From Codonopsis lanceolata (taxonomy: Eukaryota > Streptophyta > Magnoliopsida > Asterales > Campanulaceae), in contig CM028382.1 of the NCBI GenBank assembly GCA_013146195.2, positions 120,479,023 to 120,543,022 on the forward strand: a stretch of 64,000 bases of DNA. The letters are read 5' to 3'. A program made the translations under genes and the position numbers. How positions within the stretch are numbered: position 1 is the first letter of the stretch; every line of letters starts with the position of its first letter. The notes under the pieces were generated by a model, which was given only the letters and a program-made list of their open reading frames with translations, was not told the DNA's origin and made no database searches. Positions 56,579 through 64,000 of the stretch are shown in pieces.

Positions 56579-58515
56579 GTGCTTTCTTTCAACTCTCCCA
56601 TTCTGTTGTGGGTTTCAGTGCAAGAACTTTGATGTATAATGCCTAAAGAATCAAGAAGGGAATTCATACAAGAGTTAAAGAATTCAGTCCCATTATCAGA
56701 TCTGATTTCTTTAACACTTCTATTGAATTGAGTTTTGACCATTGTGATGAAGTTCTGCATTAGATGACAAACATTAGCTTTGGACTTAAGAATGATAGTC
56801 CAAGTTGCCCTAGTATGGTCATCCACAATAGTGAGAAAGTAATTGAATCCATCATGAGTATAGTGTCTATATGGCCCCCACACATCAGAATGTAGGAGAT
56901 CAAAGGCAGTAGTACTATGAGAGTTACTTAGGTTGAATTGTTGTCTAGTTTGTCTAGCAAGATGACAAATTTCACAATCAAAGTGTTTGTAATTTTTGAA
57001 ATTTAAAGAGCATAGAGAATCTATATTTTTCATAGCATGTAAAGGAAGGTGACCAAGTCTTTTGTGCCACAAATACAAAGGATCGACAGAAAAGGAACTA
57101 TAATGAAAATCACTATTATCAACATGAAGGGGAACATTTTTATTTATATTGAAGGAAGAGTGATCATCTGGATGGATTTTCTGGTTGGTATCTTCTTTGT
57201 GATGGCATGTCTGAAATTTATAAAGCCCTTCAATGAGTTTACCAATCACCTTGAATGTTTTCTTGACAGAGTCCTGGATAACACAATTGTTAGCAGAAAA
57301 AATAATGTTGTGTTTAGTCTGCTGTGCAAGTTTACTTCCAGACAGTAGATTAAAATGAAATTCTGGAACATAGAAAACATTGGGTAAAATTATTTCATTG
57401 GTGAGTTTAACACTGCCTTTATGAGTAATTTTAGAGTACTTTCCATTTGGCAGATGTATGTAAGACTGAATAGGGACAGGATCAATAAGAGTGAAGAAGT
57501 AATTTGTTATGTGATCAGATGCTCCAGTGTCAATGATCCAGTCTTGAGTTTTTGATTTATATTCAGAAGAACAAGGAATATTAACACAATTAAGAGTGAG
57601 TTTAGGAATACCTACCATGCACTCATCAGCATTATCAAGAGGTGAATCAATCTCACCACAGTTCACTTTGGGGTTGATCATGGAAAGAAGTTGAGCAACC
57701 TGTTCTTTTGTAAATTTCCCACAATTGTTAATATTATCTTTCAGAGAAACAGAATTGGAAGTGTTGCTGGTCTTGGATTTGTTTCTGTTCTTTGGCATCT
57801 TTGAAGGATCAGGCTTAGTGCCATATAGGGGATGCCATTCAGGGAATCCAATGAGAAAGAAACATTTTTCTTTGACATGAGAATCCCCATGGCAGTGATC
57901 ACAGAAAAACTTGCCTCTTGAACTATTTCCATTTCTGCCAGAATTTTGAGCAGCCTTATTAAGTCTATTTCCCCCAATGTTGTTGTTTGATCTTCCAAAC
58001 AGAATAGCAGGAGGATCTTGTTGATTTGGAAGTAGACCACATTGCCTTTGACCTTCCTCTTGAATAAGCATGGAAACAGTTTTTGACAATGAAGGTAAAG
58101 GAATCATTCTAAGAATCTGGCCTCTAACATCAGTGTAGGAGTCTGACAATCCCATCAAGAATTGAGTAATCTTATATGCATGATTATAATCTTCTCGAAT
58201 CTTGGAAGCTCCACATGTGCAGTCACATATACAGTTAGGAATGGGAAGAAGGTTTTGTAGTTCATCCCATAGGCCACGAAATTTAGTGAAATATGCATTG
58301 ATTGAAAGAGTGCCTTGAGTGCAAAGGGCAATGGTCTTCCTAATCTGGTACAATTTTGGTGTATCACTTTGTGAATATCTGGCCAGAAGATCTTCCCACA
58401 TTTCACAGGAAGAAGGGAAATAAACAATGCTCTGTCGGATTTCTGGGGACACAGAATTGAGTAACCAGGAAATTACCATTGAATTGCATCTGTAGTGGCT
58501 TCTTGAAAGCCCCAT
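56569..58515 (-). pseudogene. Copia Gag, protease and integrase core
   Basis: 648 residues. Gag core (SWLLNSVSPEIRQSI onward), then a CCHC zinc knuckle CDHCHGDSHVKEKC (205-218). Protease has DTGASDHIT (329-337). The GAG-pre-integrase zinc motif has H484, H489, C514 and C517. The integrase core has Asp in HSDVWGPY (544) and SDNGTEF (607). The last catalytic Glu lies just after a one-base loss near 56611, so the tail (ELKESTCT) is out of frame. The upstream Gag start is in another frame (58765-58403). Confidence 0.95.
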
Positions 58516-58765
58516 TAATCATGCCAAGTTTATTCTTGGCAGAAAGAGCAATTGTAATGGCCAATTTCCACTGAGTAAAATTGTTATCGTTGAGAAGTTC
58601 AGAAACCAAATTCATGCCTGGATGATCATGAGGATGGAGATAAAGGGGATGACTGGGGGGTAGTTGAAAAATGGTTTCTGAAAAATCATAGAGTTCGTTT
58701 ACTTGGTTGCTAGATTCTTGAGTATTCTTGGACAGATCTTTGACAGTAGGGTTTGGTTCAGTCAT
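58403..58765 (-). pseudogene. Copia Gag N-terminus
   Basis: MTEPNPTVKDLSKN start, then PLYLHPHDHPGMNLVSELL and NFTQWKLAITIALSAKNKLG, a Gag N-terminal domain typical of plant copia (Retrotran_gag_3-like). After GAFKKP near 58500 the correct frame shifts to the next ORF, and the last ~25 residues here are out of frame. Confidence 0.9.
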
Positions 58766-58916
58766 GGTGAGATGAAAAAAGGAAACATATGAAAGAGATT
58801 CAATACAGATAACAAGAAGAGAACAGAACCTGAAGATGGAAAGGATGACACCAACTTCTGGATCAAAGAATGATGATTAAGAGGCTGCAATGATGTTGAA
58901 TGTAAGGAAGCACATT

Positions 58917-58929
58917 GGCTCTGATACCA
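58917..58929 (-). other. Primer-binding site, tRNA-Met initiator
   Basis: Minus strand TGGTATCAGAGCC follows the 5' LTR directly. It is complementary to the 3' end of initiator tRNA-Met, the usual copia primer. Confidence 0.95.
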
Positions 58930-59240
58930 TGTTAGAATCTGAACTTCATAATTGTTCTTCTATAATCTTGAAGAATCAAACAAAAAAAAAAAGGAAGAAA
59001 AGAAATTTTTATTTCATTGTAAGTTGAGTTGTTTCCATACACAGCCAACAATATATATATAGAAGAATAGAATAACAAACTAACTGAATGCTAACAGCAT
59101 AACTGCCTAACTTCTAAAATATGACACTCGACACCCCTGACAAATAGGATAGGCAGAAATAATGATTTACACACAACCCCTTTTAACTTGCTGGCTGATT
59201 ATCTTCATTAATCTCTTGTAAAACTTTGGTAGCTTTAACA
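58930..59240 (-). repeat. 5' LTR of the copia element
   Basis: 311 bp, TGTTAGAATC...GCTTTAACA on the plus strand. It contains a 48-bp AAGGAAGAAAAG...GTTTCCA stretch missing from the other LTR. On the minus strand, CTATATATATATTG may serve as the TATA region. Confidence 0.95.
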
Positions 59241-59660
59241 GGATTGGAAGAAACGACGCTTAATTAAGTAGCACCGAGGCATGATTGAAAGAAACAACGC
59301 CTAATTAAGTACCACCGATGCATGATTGGAAGAAACGATGCCTAATTAAGTAACACTGAGGTAGGATTTGAAAAAAAAAAAAAAAAAGATGTCTAATTAT
59401 TTATATACCACGATACAAAAAATAAATTGAAGTATGCCACCATATTGAACAAAATGACGCATAATTAATTAACACCGAGGCAGGATTGGAAATTAAAGTC
59501 TGTCACCATATTAAACAAACGATGCCTAGCTAAATAACAACAAAGCATAATTGGAAGAAAAGATACCTAATTAAGTAACACCGAGGTAGAATTGGAAAAA
59601 AAGAATGACTACTTAAAACACTGAGGCAGAATTGTAAGAAACGATGACTTTTGGTTATAT
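59241..59660. repeat. 41-bp minisatellite, right part
   Basis: Continues the unit interrupted by the copia element (GGATTGGAAGAAACGACGC-TTAATTAAGTAGCACCGAGG and relatives), decaying to the right. Confidence 0.7.
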
Positions 59661-60239
59661 GAATGCAAGGGAAATGTGAAGTTGAATTACTTTTTGTTTT
59701 TAGTGGGAAGTTGAACAATGATGCACTGGAATCAAAGGGGCAGAAGCAAATTAATGAAGGCACTGAAATCAAAAGGGGCAAAAGATAACTTCATACTTTC
59801 ATTGGAAATGGGTCAAGGTGAGGGAAAGAGAGAGTGTGAGAGAGAGAGAGAGTGAGAGGAAAGTTAGAGAAGAGTGGTGTTTTAATGGTATTTTCGTCTG
59901 GGCATGTGAGAAAGAAAGTGATGAGGCTCAGCCGAATGTGAAGAAGACAGTCAACATTGGAAAAAAAAATAAGTGGACTTAGGCGGTATTAAAAAAGAGG
60001 GTAGTGGAGCGGTTACAATTTCCAGAAAGTGTATCAGCCCGCAATTAATCCAAAGATCTTTAAAATCCAAAAATCTCTCAAATTCAAATTCTTAAAACGT
60101 ATTCTATTTAATAGTATTCGTCTAGTAAGTTTTGGAATAGAACAACAGCTAATGTACACACGCACACAAAATGTATCCCAAATTGCATACATAATAATTG
60201 TTTGGAACTTATTAATTACTCCCTCCATTCTGCCCTAAA
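59661..60239. other. No recognised gene
   Basis: A (GA)n tract lies at about 59826-59858. A MITE-like CTCCCTCCATTCTG start at 60219 is cut short by the LTR that follows. Confidence 0.35.
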
Positions 60240-61540
60240 TGTGACGACTCCGATCCTGAGTCCAAATGAGACCCGGTCCATCAGGTGTTCCAATAATTCA
60301 ATCCAAAAACAACTCAAATTAAAAACATGTAACTCATTGTGCAAAAAGAAATAGATACTATTTCTTCAAAGTAAAGAATTTATACAACCGTATTTTTGTT
60401 AAAATGTTAACAATATCCAAAAATTAATATATAAATGTTTTATATCAAAACAGAGCACTCCAATAAAAACTCCGAGCACACAGATGCTACCCCAATCTCG
60501 GTCAAATCTCAACTATAAAACTTGAAACTGTAGGGGGTGAGCTTGTAGCTCAATAAGAAAGGGGATATATAGCACCACAGAATAGAATAAGACTTATGAT
60601 TCAAATACCAAGTCCATGAAGATAAAAATATGGACCATAAATTATTACCCCAAAAATGATACAAAATGTTATTCAAATAAAAACTTATCACAAGTTATAA
60701 TTCAGTGTATCAATCAGTTTATGACCAGGGTGAAATGTCGTAACGGGCACAACTCACACAGGCACTCAATACCCTGAGTCCCAATAACAATTCCAGATTG
60801 TTCTAATCATTCCACTGATGAGTATCACCAAATCATTTCAAATAGCAATTACCCATCCAAATGGTTAAAAACAAAAATTTCATGAAATTATTAACATGGA
60901 ATTATTTCAAAGTCAAATAAATATAAAATGTTTACCAATAACAATAGACACATTTCAATAATAAAGAGTACGAGCCAGACATGAATATTTAAAAGACGAT
61001 CACATTATCAAACTGACACAGAATCAGTATTGTATATAGTCTCCCTTACCTCAAAATGAGACAATATCCACCGATAAAAACATGCTAAATACCTTCCATA
61101 ACAATTCTCCAAACAAACCCGAAGCTTCTACGGCTTTAAGTCAATTATTCTCTATTGAAAATCTTGAAACCCAAACACACGTACAAACCATGCGGTTTCT
61201 CTCCTGCTTTCCCGAATATGAAGGTAAGGAAACAGAGAGGTATAGGAACGGGTAGCGTGTTCAAACTCTTTGAAGTGATCATAGGGATCCGGAATAGTAT
61301 TCAATAACTAGAGGGATTCTCATTTCATGTTTAGAAGCTTAAGGGTAAGTTAGAAGGCTTAAAAAGATGTTCTACAACTTCAGGGATCAATATGATAATT
61401 CTTGAAGTTCAAGGATTAAAGAGTAACTTCTACTAACTTAGTAGAAATCTACCGCAACAAATTCCAGTAACTTACGCGAATAGACGTGCACACGTTCGGA
61501 AAGTCAGCGTGTACGTGTCCGATTTGGAGGAATTATGTCT
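60240..61540. repeat. Gypsy-type LTR fragment
   Basis: Starts TGTGACGACTCCGATCCTGA. It contains GTAGGGGGTGAGCTTGTAGC and a GGATATATAGC motif. Related in style to 14075 and 61709. Orientation not settled; on the minus strand TTTTGAGGTAAGGGAG resembles an LTR leader. Confidence 0.4.
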
Positions 61541-61708
61541 TGTTTTTATTAATTTGATTTTTTGGGTTTTATTGCTTAGGTAACTTTTATTAGTTAGGGT
61601 TTTTGTTTCCTTATTTAATTAGGGTTTCTTAAATTTCTTTTCTTATAAGTTTTAGGGTTTTGTAAGCCTATTTAAAAGCATCTCAAATATTGTTTTATGG
61701 GGACGAAG
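61541..61708 (+). repeat. Interrupted LTR-like sequence
   Basis: TTAGTTAGGGTTTTTGTTTCC, AATTAGGGTTTCTTAAATTTC and CCTATTTAAAAGC resemble the U3/TATA region of a copia LTR, cut at 61709 by another LTR. Confidence 0.3.
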
Positions 61709-64000
61709 TGTGGCGACCTGTCCCGGACTCCAATGCGAAATCTCAAGCTCGTGCCGTCAAGACAAGCTAAAAAGACGGAAAAGCACCTGCAAAGCGTAAT
61801 GGTGCGAGTCAACAGTTGAGCCAACAAGCTCAAAACAGAAATGTAAAGCCATAACGGCGATACGAAATAACAAAAACTAAAAACCTATGGAAGCAAATCA
61901 TAAGTGGAACCCAAGCCTTCGATTCCAAATTGTGGAATACAAGGCTGAGAGACGACTATCTCTCGACAATTCTACGACTCACGTGACGCAACACTGCGCA
62001 CGACCAACAGACCATCGGCAAATCTAAGACCGGTGAAGCAACCAAAATACCAACCTGATAAACAACCGCTCAACGACTAAAACATACTGGAGGGACAAAT
62101 CAACTAAAAGAATAAAAGATTAAATACTAGACAACTAAACCAAAATCTCACGACTCAAGTTAACGGAGATAGAAACAACCATAACACAATACTAGAATAT
62201 GCGAGCTAAACCTTGCTCAGGAAGACAACTGAACGAAGTACTAAATAAATACACAGCTCGACCAAAATAAAAGAACCATAAATACTAACACAATCTACCC
62301 ACGTAAAGTTTACATAACTTTACATCCGTATCTCACAAGATGAATAAATACAATAATAAATCCAAGCTATCGCTGGGAAGACCACCTGCTAGCAATCACT
62401 AGTCCGCAACCGCAACGCTTACTAATGAGCTCACTGAACAAACTAAGGAAAACAAACACACGAAATGAGTCATAATGACCCAGTAAGCTACTAAATGCAA
62501 CTATATGGCATAGCATGACATGGCATGGCATAATGCACCAGCATATATATAATCATGGCATCTCAATAATATACCAACAATAAGCTTGAATTAAGTCATC
62601 AAAGAACATAAACTTCATAAACCACATAGCACATTATCTTTCATATAAGTGCCCATAGTTAGCCACATAAGGGATATAGATGGTACCCAATTATTGCCGT
62701 AGTGTTGCTCCTGCAATAAACAATAGTTAACTGATTCGTGCCATCGATGCTCTGTGATTGCATCGACTCGCACCGAGAACCGCCTCGTATAATAGCAAGC
62801 CAATGGCGCACGTATTGATACGGCAAAGGGGCTACTTCCCCACTGCGGCCAATAGTGGAGGGGTGTGTGAGGTCCCAAGTACGACGATCCATAGCGAATA
62901 CGAATTTTACGATTCCTATAGGCGATGTATCGTCCCACCCTGACATATAAAAACCAATCCAAATAATGCCAGCTGGACTTACATGCAATGCACAAGTAGA
63001 TATTTACTTGTAAGAACAAATGGGAACTAAGTTCGACAAGAGCGGACTTACCAAATCAAGTTGGTCATAAAGTTCTACAAAACCCGAATTCTCAATGTAC
63101 ACATATTTGCACATACTTAACATGTTCAACTAACTTACATGTTTAGTCCAAGGAACCAGGAATCAGGATACTCAAGATCCCCAAGACACAACTGAATCAG
63201 AAATAACATATAGGCTTACCAAAAATCATACTATGAGGTCTACCATAATCATCTACTCGAAATCAAATAAAGGACTACCATGTTGGTCTAAGTCGTAACC
63301 ATCTCGTTGGGTCCGCAAGGACCCTCAAATCACAATATAACCAAGACTACCCCGTAGTCATAACCTCGCAAGTTTCTCCAGGTGCTTGCGATCAAATTCC
63401 CAAAAAGAGAACTCATTCAAATAATCATTTCTTAAAGATATACGAGATCATAGGTTGGTCTCTAATGCTCCGTGCTCTAACGAGCACGCTCTAAATAAAT
63501 CCCCAATAAGCCTCTATATCGTGGGTGTCACAATTGGACACAATTCGACTTGCTCGGGTACTCACAATCATAACCAACCAAACCCGAAAATCGTAGGATT
63601 TCAATCTAAGGCTCATTAACATTTTATTGAACCTATAATGACTCCATTGAGTCTTAATACTACATTTCATTAATTACAAATTTCATAAATCCCCAAATTA
63701 ACACACCATTCAAATTTATAACAAATTCCCAAAATCATTCGAGCTTGGTTCCCAAGCCTTAAAATCCATAAAAACTTAACATAGTCCTATACCCATTTTA
63801 TAAATCACATAATCTCAATTAAATGACCCTACTCATGATATCTAGTAAGTTAACACATCCAAAGCCCCAAACATGGGCATACTTCCACCATAAACCCAAA
63901 TAACATGTAGACATGATTTCTAGCATGCTCACAATCCTAGAAACACAAGATGAAGAGTAACAATATACTCCAAAAATCATAGAAGTCATCCTACATATGC
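61709..64000. repeat. Long gypsy-type LTR, runs off the window
   Basis: Starts TGTGGCGACCTGTCCCGGAC. Blocks in the first kilobase match 14075-14800. The 134- and 109-codon minus-strand frames (62615-63019) have no retroelement domain and are treated as chance. No primer site or coding before the window ends. Confidence 0.45.

Larger units (their letters stand above)
54021..59240 (-). mobile_element. Nearly complete Ty1/copia retrotransposon
   Basis: 5,220 bp with two LTRs, an initiator-Met primer site, a polypurine tract and coding for Gag, protease, integrase, reverse transcriptase and RNase H in copia order. Three single-base frameshifts break the polyprotein. By eye the LTRs differ by five substitutions over 263 shared bases plus a 48-bp indel, so the insertion is recent. 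It sits inside the 41-bp minisatellite. A clean 5-bp target duplication is not seen (only GGA is shared). Confidence 0.95.

Noticed and set aside
54016..59245. 5-bp target duplication of the copia element
   Set aside because: Left flank AGGAA and right flank GGATT do not match as a clean duplication; only GGA is shared, and the surrounding minisatellite makes it ambiguous.
62615..63019. 134-codon minus-strand frame, possible gene
   Set aside because: Lies in gypsy-type LTR sequence, overlaps another open frame, and shows no known domain.

Overview
This window is plant nuclear DNA, most likely from a eudicot, and is almost entirely repetitive. The sequence is AT-rich and carries plant-type elements: Ty1/copia and Ty3/gypsy LTR retroelements, including Tat/Ogre-like LTRs with an antisense accessory gene. 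It also has Helitron ends, 'CTCCCTCCGT' MITEs with TA duplications, a CACTA (En/Spm) element, tRNA-derived SINEs, LINE fragments and minisatellites. I see no intact conserved host gene, no rRNA or tRNA gene, no CRISPR and nothing prokaryotic. A run of exactly 100 N (48287-48386) is a scaffold gap of unknown size, so order and orientation across it are not proven.

Layout, left to right. (1) 0.6-3.84 kb: 3' part of a plus-strand Tat-type retrotransposon with an antisense gene (624-1997, with its own TATA box and probable introns), a polypurine tract and a 3' LTR. (2) 3.9-9.1 kb: two Helitron 3' ends facing each other, AT-rich repeats, MITEs (one with a 9-bp target duplication) and a 1.8-kb segment that recurs at 46.7-48.3 kb. 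(3) 10-29 kb: three minus-strand loci about 9 kb apart (10.0-10.9, 18.7-20.2, 28.3-28.9 kb) that share a TATA box, an acidic first exon and a second exon encoding R-(Y/C)-S-(W/L)-H-F. These are the best candidates for an unrecognised gene family. Between them lie decayed Helitron helicase copies, a copia gag and copia pol in opposite orientations, a solo LTR, a LINE split by an Ogre-like 5' LTR, a SINE and a gypsy integrase fragment. (4) 29.5-35.3 kb: a segment repeated in inverted orientation at 48.4-49.7 kb, a GGAGTGTAA-ended element, MITEs, a decayed gypsy LTR with primer-binding site and long minisatellite-like tracts.

(5) 35.8-44.8 kb: a probable 9-kb non-autonomous CACTA element with subterminal hairpin repeats. 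It contains an isolated, fully open exon of the SDI1/MS5 (POLLENLESS3) TPR family, an exon-like piece of a P-type ATPase and a Gln-rich transposase coiled-coil remnant. (6) 45-50.8 kb: decayed gypsy leader, minisatellite, Tat/Ogre-like LTR, the gap, the inverted duplicate, then a five-unit array of a ~202-bp MITE-like hairpin. (7) 50.9-54.0 kb: a SINE with a 10-bp duplication, Helitron ends and a 41-bp minisatellite. (8) 54.02-59.24 kb: a nearly complete young copia element on the minus strand (two LTRs, initiator-Met primer site, three frameshifts) sitting inside the 41-bp minisatellite. (9) 60-64 kb: gypsy-type LTR sequence.

The elements are layered rather than cooperating: old Helitron, LINE and gypsy debris is cut by younger elements, and the copia element at 54-59 kb is among the youngest. 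Functional calls rest on motif recognition only.
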